A stretch of DNA of 64,000 nucleotides from Enterobacteriaceae bacterium (GTDB lineage Bacteria; Pseudomonadota; Gammaproteobacteria; Enterobacterales; Enterobacteriaceae), in the NCBI GenBank assembly GCA_902363335.1, contig CABIZV010000005.1:1-64000 (forward strand), in the 5' to 3' direction. The position numbers and the translations under genes are program-made. Under the pieces are notes generated by a model. That model searched no databases. It was not told where the DNA came from and worked only from the letters and a program-made list of their open reading frames with translations. Below are positions 35,613 through 44,168 of the stretch, piece after piece; the first letter of the stretch is position 1; each line of letters starts with the position of its first letter.

Positions 35613-35651
35613 ACGCAAACGGTTTCGTCGCGGCGCAGGATTCTCTATAAT
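35613..35651 (+). promoter_or_regulatory. PurR operator and promoter of purL
   Basis: ACGCAAACGGTTTCGT (35613-35628) matches the PurR consensus ACGCAAACGTTTGCGT at 14 of 16 positions. A TATAAT -10 lies at 35646-35651, so the operator covers the -35 region. Hypoxanthine- or guanine-bound PurR would repress purL. Confidence 0.85.
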
Positions 35652-35705
35652 AGCGCCCGTTCTCCCCCCATTGCGCACACTGAAAGCTGAGAAGACGAGA
35701 GACTT

Positions 35706-38700
35706 ATGATGGAAATTCTGCGTGGTTCGCCTGCACTGTCTGCATTTCGCATTAACAAACTGCTGACGCGTTTTCAGGCAGCCAACCTCCCGGTAAGCAA
35801 TATATACGCTGAGTATGTCCATTTTGCCGACCTGGAAGCGCCGCTTAATGAAGAAGAGCGGGCCAGGCTTGTGCGACTGTTGCAGTATGGCCCAAGCCTG
35901 AGCAGCCATACGCCGAGCGGAAAACTGCTGCTCGTCACTCCCCGCCCTGGCACTATCTCTCCCTGGTCTTCAAAAGCTACCGACATCGCCCACAACTGCG
36001 GCCTACCGCAGGTTCTGCGTTTAGAACGCGGCGTCGCATACTATCTTGACGCGGCCAGCCTGACCGCTGAGCAGGTACAAGCCGTTGCTGCAGAACTGCA
36101 TGACCGGATGATGGAGAGCGTATTCGACTCACTCGAAGATGCACAAAAACTGTTTGCTCATCATACGCCCGCGCCGGTTGGCAGCGTTGACCTGCTAGGG
36201 CAGGGACGTCAGGCGCTGATTGACGCCAACATCCGCCTCGGCCTGGCGCTGGCTGATGATGAAATTGATTACCTGCAAGATGCGTTTAACAAACTGGGGC
36301 GCAACCCGAACGACATTGAGCTGTACATGTTCGCGCAGGCGAACTCCGAACACTGCCGTCATAAAATTTTCAATGCCGACTGGATTATCGACGGTCAACA
36401 ACAGCCGAAATCGCTGTTTAAAATGATCAAAAACACCTTCGAAACCACGCCGGATCATGTACTGTCAGCTTACAAAGATAACGCCGCCGTGATGGAAGGT
36501 TCCGAGGTAGGGCGCTACTTTGCCGACCACGCCACCGGTCGCTACGATTTCCATCAGGAGCCGACGCATATCCTGATGAAAGTGGAAACCCACAACCACC
36601 CGACGGCTATCTCGCCGTGGCCGGGTGCGGCAACGGGTTCCGGCGGTGAAATTCGTGACGAAGGTGCCACCGGGCGCGGAGCGAAACCGAAAGCCGGTCT
36701 GGTAGGTTTCTCCGTATCCAACCTGCGAATTCCAGGCTTTGAACAGCCGTGGGAAGAAGATTTCGGTAAGCCGGATCGTATCGTCACCGCGCTGGATATT
36801 ATGACCGACGGCCCGCTGGGCGGCGCGGCGTTCAACAACGAATTTGGCCGTCCGGCGTTAACCGGCTACTTCCGTACCTATGAAGAGAAAGTGAACAGCC
36901 ACAACGGTGAAGAGCTGCGCGGCTATCACAAGCCGATTATGCTGGCGGGTGGGATCGGTAACATCCGCGCCGATCATGTGCAGAAAGGTGAGATCGTCGT
37001 GGGCGCAAAACTGATCGTCCTCGGCGGCCCGGCGATGAATATCGGACTGGGCGGCGGCGCGGCCTCTTCAATGGCCTCCGGTCAGTCTGATGCTGACCTC
37101 GACTTTGCCTCGGTACAGCGCGATAACCCGGAAATGGAACGTCGCTGCCAGGAAGTTATCGACCGCTGCTGGCAGTTGGGCGATGCCAACCCGATTCTGT
37201 TTATCCATGATGTTGGCGCAGGCGGCCTCTCAAACGCTATGCCGGAGCTGGTGAGCGATGGTGGGCGCGGCGGTAAGTTTGAACTGCGCGATATCTTAAG
37301 CGATGAGCCGGGCATGAGCCCGCTGGAAATCTGGTGTAACGAATCCCAGGAGCGCTACGTACTGGCGGTGTCCGCTGACCAGTTGCCGTTATTTGACGAA
37401 CTGTGCAAGCGCGAACGTGCACCTTATGCGGTGATTGGTGAAGCGACCGAAGAGCTTCACCTTTCCATGAACGACCGTCATTTCGACAATCAGCCAATTG
37501 ACCTGCCGCTGGACGTGCTGCTGGGTAAAACGCCGAAAATGACCCGCGACGTGCAGACGCTGAAAGCCAAAGGTGAGCAGCTTGCGCGTGAAAATATTTC
37601 GCTGGCCGATGCGGTGAACCGCGTATTGCACCTGCCAACCGTGGCGGAGAAAACCTTCCTTGTCACCATCGGCGACCGTACCGTAACCGGTATGGTTGCG
37701 CGTGACCAGATGGTTGGCCCGTGGCAGATTCCGGTGGCTAACTGTGCGGTCACTACCGCCAGCCTCGACAGCTACTACGGCGAAGCGATGGCGATTGGCG
37801 AACGTGCGCCGGTTGCCCTGCTGGACTTCGCGGCTTCCGCCCGTCTGGCGGTCGGTGAAGCGCTGACGAACATTGCCGCTACCCAGATTGGCGACATCAA
37901 ACAGATCAAACTCTCCGCGAACTGGATGTCCGCTGCCGGTCACCCGGGCGAAGACGCGGGCCTTTACGAAGCGGTAAAAGCGATCGGCGAAGAACTGTGT
38001 CCTGAGCTGGGCCTGACTATCCCGGTGGGTAAAGACTCCATGTCGATGAAAACCCGCTGGCAGGAAGGCAACGAGCAGCGCGAGATGACCTCACCGCTAT
38101 CGCTGGTGATTACCGCCTTTGCTCGCGTTGAAGATGTGCGTCATACCATCACGCCGGAGCTCTCGACCGAAGATAACGCCTTGCTGCTTATCGACCTCGG
38201 TAAAGGTCACAATACGCTCGGCGCAACGGCGCTGGCGCAGGTTTATCGCCAACTGGGCGACAAACCGGCGGACGTGCGTGACGTTGCGCAGTTGAAAGGT
38301 TTCTACGATGCCATTCAGGCGCTGGTGGCCGAGCGTAAGCTGCTGGCCTACCACGACCGCTCTGACGGTGGCCTGCTGGTCACCCTGGCAGAGATGGCGT
38401 TTGCCGGTCACTGTGGCGTGCAAGCCGATGTGGCGACGCTTGGCGATGACCGTCTGGCGGCGCTGTTTACCGAAGAGCTGGGTGCAGTGATTCAGGTTCG
38501 CGCGGCAGATCGTGAAGCCGTCGAGGCGATTCTGGCCGCCCACGGCCTGGCCGACTGTGTACATTATCTGGGGCAGGCGGTGGCGGGCGACCGCTTCACG
38601 TTGACCGCCAACGGTCAGCCGGTGTTCAGCGAAAGCCGCACCACGCTTCGTATGTGGTGGGCAGAAACCACCTGGCAGATGCAGCGTCTGCGTGACAACC

Positions 38701-39593
38701 CGGAATGTGCCGACCAGGAACATCAGGCAAAAGCTAACGATAATGACCCTGGCCTCAACGTGAAGCTGACCTTCGATATCAACGCTGACGTTGCAGCGCC
38801 GTATATCGCGACCGGTGCGCGTCCTAAAGTGGCTGTTCTGCGCGAGCAGGGCGTCAACTCCCACGTCGAAATGGCTGCAGCGTTCCACCGTGCAGGCTTT
38901 GACGCTATCGACGTGCATATGAGCGACCTGTTAGCAGGGCGTATCGGCCTTGATGCCTTTGATGCGCTGGTAGCGTGCGGTGGCTTCTCCTACGGCGACG
39001 TCCTGGGCGCGGGGGAAGGTTGGGCAAAATCGATTCTGTTCAACAACCGCGTACGCGATGAGTTCGCCACCTTCTTCCATCGTCCGCAGACGCTGGCATT
39101 GGGCGTGTGTAACGGTTGTCAGATGATGTCTAACCTGCGTGAACTGATCCCGGGCAGCGATCTGTGGCCGCGCTTTGTGCGCAACCATTCTGACCGCTTT
39201 GAAGCGCGCTTTAGCCTGGTTGAAGTGGCTTCCAGCCCATCGTTGCTGCTTTCCGGCATGGAAGGTTCGCGCATGCCAATCGCCGTTTCCCACGGTGAAG
39301 GCCATGTTGAAGTCCGTGACGCCGCTCATCTGGCCGCACTGGAAAGCAAAGGTCTGGTGGCGCTGCGCTTTGTCGATAACTTTGGCAAGGTGACCGAAAA
39401 CTATCCGGCTAACCCGAACGGTTCGCCAAACGGTATTACCGCGGTAACCAGCGAAAGCGGTCGCGTGACCATCATGATGCCGCACCCGGAACGTGTATTC
39501 CGCACGGTGGCTAACTCCTGGCACCCGGAAAACTGGGGCGAGGACAGCCCGTGGATGCGCATCTTCCGTAATGCGCGTAAGCAGCTCGGCTAA
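35706..39593 (+). CDS. purL: Phosphoribosylformylglycinamidine synthase
   Basis: This ATP- and glutamine-dependent enzyme makes FGAM in step 4 of purine synthesis. At 1295 residues it is the large single-chain form of proteobacteria. It has an N-terminal PurS-like part, two AIRS-related halves with the ATP/substrate motif SEHCRHKIFNADWIIDG and repeated glycine-rich GGGAASS loops, and a C-terminal glutamine amidotransferase (nucleophile cysteine in GVCNGCQMMSNL, PHPERV near the end). It is monocistronic between PurR-controlled promoter and terminator. Confidence 0.98.
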   Translation: MMEILRGSPALSAFRINKLLTRFQAANLPVSNIYAEYVHFADLEAPLNEEERARLVRLLQYGPSLSSHTPSGKLLLVTPRPGTISPWSSKATDIAHNCGLPQVLRLERGVAYYLDAASLTAEQVQAVAAELHDRMMESVFDSLEDAQKLFAHHTPAPVGSVDLLGQGRQALIDANIRLGLALADDEIDYLQDAFNKLGRNPNDIELYMFAQANSEHCRHKIFNADWIIDGQQQPKSLFKMIKNTFETTPDHVLSAYKDNAAVMEGSEVGRYFADHATGRYDFHQEPTHILMKVETHNHPTAISPWPGAATGSGGEIRDEGATGRGAKPKAGLVGFSVSNLRIPGFEQPWEEDFGKPDRIVTALDIMTDGPLGGAAFNNEFGRPALTGYFRTYEEKVNSHNGEELRGYHKPIMLAGGIGNIRADHVQKGEIVVGAKLIVLGGPAMNIGLGGGAASSMASGQSDADLDFASVQRDNPEMERRCQEVIDRCWQLGDANPILFIHDVGAGGLSNAMPELVSDGGRGGKFELRDILSDEPGMSPLEIWCNESQERYVLAVSADQLPLFDELCKRERAPYAVIGEATEELHLSMNDRHFDNQPIDLPLDVLLGKTPKMTRDVQTLKAKGEQLARENISLADAVNRVLHLPTVAEKTFLVTIGDRTVTGMVARDQMVGPWQIPVANCAVTTASLDSYYGEAMAIGERAPVALLDFAASARLAVGEALTNIAATQIGDIKQIKLSANWMSAAGHPGEDAGLYEAVKAIGEELCPELGLTIPVGKDSMSMKTRWQEGNEQREMTSPLSLVITAFARVEDVRHTITPELSTEDNALLLIDLGKGHNTLGATALAQVYRQLGDKPADVRDVAQLKGFYDAIQALVAERKLLAYHDRSDGGLLVTLAEMAFAGHCGVQADVATLGDDRLAALFTEELGAVIQVRAADREAVEAILAAHGLADCVHYLGQAVAGDRFTLTANGQPVFSESRTTLRMWWAETTWQMQRLRDNPECADQEHQAKANDNDPGLNVKLTFDINADVAAPYIATGARPKVAVLREQGVNSHVEMAAAFHRAGFDAIDVHMSDLLAGRIGLDAFDALVACGGFSYGDVLGAGEGWAKSILFNNRVRDEFATFFHRPQTLALGVCNGCQMMSNLRELIPGSDLWPRFVRNHSDRFEARFSLVEVASSPSLLLSGMEGSRMPIAVSHGEGHVEVRDAAHLAALESKGLVALRFVDNFGKVTENYPANPNGSPNGITAVTSESGRVTIMMPHPERVFRTVANSWHPENWGEDSPWMRIFRNARKQLG

Positions 39594-39611
39594 TCCTATT
39601 GCCGATGCAAC

Positions 39612-39640
39612 AAGCCCCTTCTCGTAAGGGGCTTTTTTTA
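39612..39640 (+). terminator. Terminator after purL
   Basis: The stem AAGCCCCTT (39612-39620) pairs with AAGGGGCTT (39626-39634) over a CTCGT loop. A T run follows. Confidence 0.85.
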
Positions 39641-39665
39641 TCGTGTGACCCGTCCTGAAAGCAGA

Positions 39666-39737
39666 TTGCCGGATGGCGGCTACGCCTTATCCGGCCTACA
39701 GCAATCGGTAGCCCGGGCGAACGCAGTGACCCCGGGA
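39666..39737. repeat. Two REP units downstream of purL
   Basis: A GCCGGATGGCGGC...TTATCCGGCCTAC unit (39666-39699) is followed by a second-type unit, GTAGCCCGGGCG...CCCCGGGA (39708-39737). They lie just upstream of the GlrR sites. Confidence 0.75.
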
Positions 39738-39746
39738 TCTCTCAGG

Positions 39747-39859
39747 TGTCGGCAAATCCCGACAACACCGTTTTAGAGTGTCTCCAATATGAGACATTTA
39801 ATTTCATGATTTAAAAGGTATTTATTTTTAGGTAAAAGAGATGTTGCTATTTAGCGACA
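39747..39859 (+). promoter_or_regulatory. Three GlrR (QseF) binding sites upstream of glmY
   Basis: TGTC-N10-GACA occurs at 39747-39764 and 39779-39796. A variant TGTT-N10-GACA lies at 39842-39859. In E. coli GlrR binds three TGTC-N10-GACA sites upstream of glmY. They are centred near -220, -188 and -125 from the predicted start, as an enhancer should be. Confidence 0.85.
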
Positions 39860-39940
39860 CAAAGAACAAAAAATGCTCAAATACGGCATGATTGGTAATA
39901 GGTATATTTCCTATATTTTTCATTATGTTAATTTATTGTT

Positions 39941-39976
39941 TTGCAGTGTGGCACGCCTTGTGCATAATATTAATCA
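39941..39976 (+). promoter_or_regulatory. Overlapping sigma-54 and sigma-70 promoters of glmY
   Basis: TGGCACG (39949-39955) and GTGC (39960-39963) give the GG-N10-GC spacing of a sigma-54 -24/-12 promoter. A sigma-70-like TTGCAG (39941-39946) and CATAAT (39963-39968), with a 16-bp spacer, overlap it. Both point to a start at about 39976. This dual arrangement is known for E. coli glmY. Confidence 0.8.
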
Positions 39977-40164
39977 GTGGCTCATTCACCTCCTTATGTC
40001 AGCCCCTTCGGGACGTGCTACATAAACTTCGAATGATGCACAACAAGGTGCCTGCCGTCCAGCAAATGATAATAGCGCTGCTTTATCAACCATCGGGCGA
40101 AACGTTGAGTTAGGCACCGCCTTATTCCAGCATAAAGCCGGGCTTCTGCCCGGCTTTATGCTTT
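39976..40164 (+). ncRNA. glmY: Small RNA GlmY
   Basis: A sRNA of about 189 nt that protects GlmZ by sequestering the adaptor RapZ. This keeps glmS mRNA active and raises glucosamine-6-phosphate synthesis. The sequence begins AGTGGCTCATTC and contains the hairpin CAGCCCCTTCGGGACGTGCT, as in E. coli GlmY. It ends in a 14-bp terminator stem (40130-40143 with 40148-40161). It lies between purL and glrK, the E. coli position, with its regulator genes next to it. A short open frame crossing it is not a gene. Confidence 0.92.
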
Positions 40165-40230
40165 CTGGCCTTTCCCTCGAAGATATCCTCAGTTAGCATT
40201 CCAGTATGTTGCTTTAAAGAGACACCTCCT

Positions 40231-41667
40231 TTGAAACGCCTCTCCCTTTTTCCTCGTTCGCTACGGCAACTGGTCACGCTGGCCTTTCTGTTAATTCTGC
40301 TGCCGCTGTTGGTGCTGGCCTGGCAGGCCTGGCAAAGTCTCAACATACTGAGCGCGCAGGCCGAGCAGACTAACCGCACCACGCTTATCGACTCACGCCG
40401 CAGCGAAGCGATGGCCAACGTCGCGCTGGATATGGAACGGAGTTATCGTCAGTACTGCGTCCTTGATGACCCGACGCTGGCGAAGGTGTATCAAAATCAA
40501 CGTAAGCGTTATGGCGAAATGCTGGAAGCGCACGCCGGTGTTCTGCCCGATGACGCGCTGTATCAGCGATTACGGCAAAATTTGCAGGAACTGGCGAATC
40601 TGGATTGTACCAATAGCGGCCCGCAAAAAGCGGTCGCGGAAAATCTGGCGGCCTTCTCCAGCGCAAACGGTGAGCTGGTACAGGCGACGCGCACCGTGGT
40701 GTTTTCGCGTGGGCAGCAGCTTCAGCAGGCGATTGCCGAGCGCGGTCAATTCTTCGGCTGGCAGGCGCTGGTGCTGTTTCTGGTAAGCCTTGTGATGATG
40801 TTACTGTTTACTCGCATGATTATCGGCCCGGTGAAAGGCATTGAGCGGATGATCAACCGGCTGGGAGAGGGGCAAACGCTGGAGGGGGAGTTGATGTTCC
40901 GGGGGCCGCGCGAACTGCGCTCGGTGGGGCAGCGTATTATCTGGCTCAGCGAACGACTCTCGTGGCTGGAGTCTCAGCGCCACCAGTTCTTGCGCCATCT
41001 CTCTCATGAACTTAAAACGCCGCTTGCCAGTATGCGTGAAGGTACTGAACTGCTGGCCGATCAGGTGGTTGGGCCGCTCAACGCGGAACAAAAAGAGGTG
41101 GTGGCGATTCTCGATAGCAGCAGCCGCAACCTGCAAACGCTGATTGAGCAACTGCTGGACTACAATCGTAAATTGAGCGAAACCGCTATCCGAATGGAGC
41201 CGGTGACGTTAGCGCCGCTGGTTGAAATGGTGATTTCCGCGCACAGCCTTCCTGCACGGGCTAAAATGATGCACACGCGTACCGATTTACAGGCGCCCGT
41301 CTGCCTGGCAGAGCCGACGCTACTGATGAATGCGCTGGATAATCTTTACTCGAATGCGGTGCACTATGGCACTGAATCCGGTAACATTTATTTTCGTAGT
41401 GCCCGGGAAGGTGCCAGGGTGATCATTGAGGTTATCAATACCGGAAAGGCTATCCCGGACGCAGAAAAATTAATGATTTTTGAGCCTTTTTATCAGGGCA
41501 GCCATCAACGCAAAGGTGCGGTGAAGGGGAGTGGTCTTGGGCTAAGCCTGGCGCGTGACTCTGTGCGCAAAATGCATGGCGAGCTAGTGCTTGTCGATAC
41601 CCCGGACGGCAACGTCTGTTTTCGCATCGAACTTCCGGCCCCTGTGCTCGAAAAAACAATCCCATGA
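40231..41667 (+). CDS. glrK: Sensor histidine kinase GlrK (QseE)
   Basis: The sensor of the GlrK/GlrR two-component system, active in the inner membrane. It has 478 residues. TM1 is at about 14-32 (LVTLAFLLILLPLLVLAW), a periplasmic sensing part follows, then TM2 at about 172-190. A HAMP-like linker precedes the H-box FLRHLSHELKTPLASMREG (phosphohistidine in SHE). The catalytic domain has NALDNLYSNAVHYG and KGSGLGLSLARD. Initiation is at TTG 40231 after a weak CCTCC-flanked leader. It overlaps glrG by 4 bases. Confidence 0.93.
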   Translation: MKRLSLFPRSLRQLVTLAFLLILLPLLVLAWQAWQSLNILSAQAEQTNRTTLIDSRRSEAMANVALDMERSYRQYCVLDDPTLAKVYQNQRKRYGEMLEAHAGVLPDDALYQRLRQNLQELANLDCTNSGPQKAVAENLAAFSSANGELVQATRTVVFSRGQQLQQAIAERGQFFGWQALVLFLVSLVMMLLFTRMIIGPVKGIERMINRLGEGQTLEGELMFRGPRELRSVGQRIIWLSERLSWLESQRHQFLRHLSHELKTPLASMREGTELLADQVVGPLNAEQKEVVAILDSSSRNLQTLIEQLLDYNRKLSETAIRMEPVTLAPLVEMVISAHSLPARAKMMHTRTDLQAPVCLAEPTLLMNALDNLYSNAVHYGTESGNIYFRSAREGARVIIEVINTGKAIPDAEKLMIFEPFYQGSHQRKGAVKGSGLGLSLARDSVRKMHGELVLVDTPDGNVCFRIELPAPVLEKTIP

Positions 41668-42383
41668 ATCAATATCGAGTGACTATGCGGCAATTTTTAG
41701 CACGAACAGGTCTGCGACAGCGGCCGTGGCGCGGCGGATTATTTGGCCTTGCCTGTCTGGTGCTGTCCGGCTGCAACACCATATCGACGCCACATAATGC
41801 CGATTCCGGCGCTGGTGAAAATGAACCTCACCAGCAGGTGGCCGATTATTTGTCGACCGACTGCGACGATATCTGGTCGTTTGGCGGCGACGCGGCGGAA
41901 AATAATCCGCTCTATTGGCTACGCGGCATGGATTGCGGTGACCGCCTGGCGGCGGCTGAGGCCCGAGCGCGCGCCAACCAACTGACGGCTGCGACCTGGC
42001 AGCAGGCCTTTAAGCGCGGCATTCTACTGGCAAATGCCAAAATCACCCCCGGCGAGCGTCGGCGGATGGTGAACGAGATGGATACGCTCAGCGCGCAAAT
42101 CCCGCTGCGTATTCGCCCCCTCTACCAGGTCTGGCGCGACGGGCAGGGGCTACAGCTTTCGCTGGCTGAAGAACGTCAGCGCTATACCAAATTACAGGAA
42201 AGCCAGGATGCGCAGCTTGATGCGCTACGCTTGCAGCAGCAGGAATTACAGGGCGAATTGGATCTGACCACCCGGAAGCTGCAAAATCTGACGGACATTG
42301 AACGCCAGCTCTCCAGCCGAAAACCGGGAGCAGATATGTCCCACGGCAGTGCATCTGACGAGGATAAGCATGACGAACCGTAA
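41664..42383 (+). CDS. qseG: Outer-membrane lipoprotein of the glr operon (QseG)
   Basis: A 239-residue predicted lipoprotein. The lipobox LSGC puts the lipidated cysteine at residue 37 if the overlapping ATG 41664 is used, or at 30 if ATG 41685 is used. The mature part has YLSTDCDDIW and NPLYWLRGMDCGDRL, then a coiled-coil segment (about 165-215). In E. coli it contacts GlrK and affects signalling. It lies between kinase and regulator genes with overlaps at both ends, so co-translation is likely. Confidence 0.88.
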   Translation: MNQYRVTMRQFLARTGLRQRPWRGGLFGLACLVLSGCNTISTPHNADSGAGENEPHQQVADYLSTDCDDIWSFGGDAAENNPLYWLRGMDCGDRLAAAEARARANQLTAATWQQAFKRGILLANAKITPGERRRMVNEMDTLSAQIPLRIRPLYQVWRDGQGLQLSLAEERQRYTKLQESQDAQLDALRLQQQELQGELDLTTRKLQNLTDIERQLSSRKPGADMSHGSASDEDKHDEP

Positions 42384-43707
42384 ACCCGCGCACCTGTTAT
42401 TGGTCGATGATGATCCCGGCTTGCTTAAACTGCTGGGAATGCGCCTTTCTAGCGAAGGTTACCGGGTCGTGACGGCAGAAAGCGGTCAGCAGGGGCTTCG
42501 GGTGCTGGCGAAAGAGCGCATCGATCTGGTGATTAGCGACCTGCGCATGGATGAGATGGACGGCCTCCAGCTGTTCAGCGAAATTCAAAAAGCGCAGCCG
42601 GGTATGCCGGTTATCATCCTAACCGCTCACGGCTCAATACCCGATGCGGTCGCCGCGACTCAGCAGGGAGTGTTTAGTTTCCTGACTAAACCGGTTGATA
42701 AAGACGCGCTGTATAAAGCGATTGATGAAGCCCTGGAACGCTCCTCTCCGGCGATGGATGAACAGTGGCGAGAAGCGATTGTCACCCGCAGTCCGCTGAT
42801 GCTAAGGCTGCTGGAACAAGCGCAGATGGTGGCCCAGTCTGACGTGAGCATATTGATAAACGGTCAGAGCGGCACCGGTAAAGAGATTCTGGCACAGGCT
42901 ATCCACAACGCCAGCCCGCGGCACGCCAAGCCATTTGTGGCTATCAACTGCGGCGCACTGCCGGAACAATTGCTGGAGTCTGAACTGTTTGGTCATGCCC
43001 GTGGGGCGTTTACCGGCGCGGTGAGCCAGCGCGAAGGGCTATTTCAGGCCGCGGAAGGCGGCACGCTGTTTCTCGATGAAATTGGCGATATGCCCGCACC
43101 GTTGCAGGTGAAACTGCTGCGCGTGTTACAGGAGCGCAAAGTGCGTCCGCTGGGCAGTAATCGTGACCTGGATATAAACGTTCGCATTGTCTCCGCAACC
43201 CACCGTGACTTGCCAAAGGCGATGGCGCGCGGCGAGTTTCGTGAGGATCTTTTCTACCGTCTCAATGTTGTAAACCTCAAGATCCCAACGCTTGCCGAAC
43301 GAACCGAAGATATTCCACTACTGGCAAACTACTTGCTGCGTCAGGCCGCCGACCGCCACAAGCCGTTCGTTCGCGCGTTTTCCACCGATGCCATGAAGCG
43401 GCTGATGGCAGCAAACTGGCCGGGTAACGTGCGTCAGTTGGTTAACGTTATCGAACAATGCGTGGCGTTGACCTCGTCGCCGGTCATCAGCGACGCGCTG
43501 GTTGAACAGGCACTAGAAGGGGAAAATACGGCGCTGCCGACCTTCGTTGAAGCGCGCAATCAGTTTGAGCTCAACTATCTGCGCAAACTGCTGCAAATCA
43601 CCAAAGGCAATGTCACTCATGCCGCCAGAATGGCCGGACGGAACCGTACCGAATTCTATAAATTGCTCTCGCGCCATGAACTGGACGCTAATGATTTTAA
43701 AGAGTAG
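42370..43707 (+). CDS. glrR: Sigma-54-dependent response regulator GlrR (QseF)
   Basis: A 445-residue NtrC-type activator. The receiver domain (about 1-120) has the phospho-acceptor aspartate in VISDLRMDEMDG (about 56). The AAA+ domain has Walker A GQSGTGKE and the sigma-54-contacting loop GAFTGA. The C-terminal helix-turn-helix is near 410-440 (GNVTHAARMAGRNRTEFYKLL). ATG 42370 overlaps the qseG end by 14 bases. It should bind the three sites upstream of glmY. Confidence 0.95.
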   Translation: MTNRKPAHLLLVDDDPGLLKLLGMRLSSEGYRVVTAESGQQGLRVLAKERIDLVISDLRMDEMDGLQLFSEIQKAQPGMPVIILTAHGSIPDAVAATQQGVFSFLTKPVDKDALYKAIDEALERSSPAMDEQWREAIVTRSPLMLRLLEQAQMVAQSDVSILINGQSGTGKEILAQAIHNASPRHAKPFVAINCGALPEQLLESELFGHARGAFTGAVSQREGLFQAAEGGTLFLDEIGDMPAPLQVKLLRVLQERKVRPLGSNRDLDINVRIVSATHRDLPKAMARGEFREDLFYRLNVVNLKIPTLAERTEDIPLLANYLLRQAADRHKPFVRAFSTDAMKRLMAANWPGNVRQLVNVIEQCVALTSSPVISDALVEQALEGENTALPTFVEARNQFELNYLRKLLQITKGNVTHAARMAGRNRTEFYKLLSRHELDANDFKE

Positions 43708-43776
43708 CACCGTACATACGACTGATTTATGATACGGTGAGCAACCGGTTACGCGAAAAAAAACGACAGGAACACC

Positions 43777-44115
43777 ATGAAAAAAATTGATGCGATTATT
43801 AAACCCTTCAAACTTGATGACGTCCGTGAAGCGCTGGCGGAAGTGGGTATAACGGGGATGACGGTAACGGAAGTGAAAGGCTTTGGTCGTCAGAAAGGTC
43901 ACACCGAACTGTATCGTGGCGCGGAGTACATGGTCGACTTCCTGCCGAAGGTAAAAATTGAAATCGTGGTGAGCGACGATATCGTCGATACCTGTGTCGA
44001 CACCATTATCCGTACCGCGCAGACCGGTAAAATCGGCGATGGCAAAATCTTTGTCTTTGATGTCGCGCGCGTAGTCCGTATTCGTACCGGCGAAGAAGAC
44101 GACGCGGCTATCTAA
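43777..44115 (+). CDS. glnB: Nitrogen regulatory protein P-II
   Basis: A 112-residue trimeric signal protein that senses 2-oxoglutarate and ATP/ADP and controls NtrB and GlnE. The uridylylation site is Y51 in RGAEYMVDFLP on the T-loop. The B-loop TGKIGDGKIFV is near 83-93. It lies 69 bp after glrR with its own AGGA site. Confidence 0.97.
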   Translation: MKKIDAIIKPFKLDDVREALAEVGITGMTVTEVKGFGRQKGHTELYRGAEYMVDFLPKVKIEIVVSDDIVDTCVDTIIRTAQTGKIGDGKIFVFDVARVVRIRTGEEDDAAI

Positions 44116-44131
44116 TCCGCGTCGTGCGAGT

Positions 44132-44163
44132 GTAGGCCGGATAAGCGCAGCGCCATCCGGCAT
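44132..44163. repeat. REP unit between glnB and hmp
   Basis: A single GTAGGCCGGATAAGC...GCGCCATCCGGC unit lies between the convergent 3' ends of glnB and hmp. Confidence 0.8.
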
Positions 44164-44168
44164 CACAA

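Noticed and set aside
38097..38918. A 273-codon frame antisense to purL
   Set aside because: Long antisense frames arise from strong codon bias in purL. No start signal or recognisable domain.
39892..40113. A 73-codon frame upstream of glrK
   Set aside because: It crosses the glmY promoter and sRNA, which explain the conservation. There is no ribosome-binding site.
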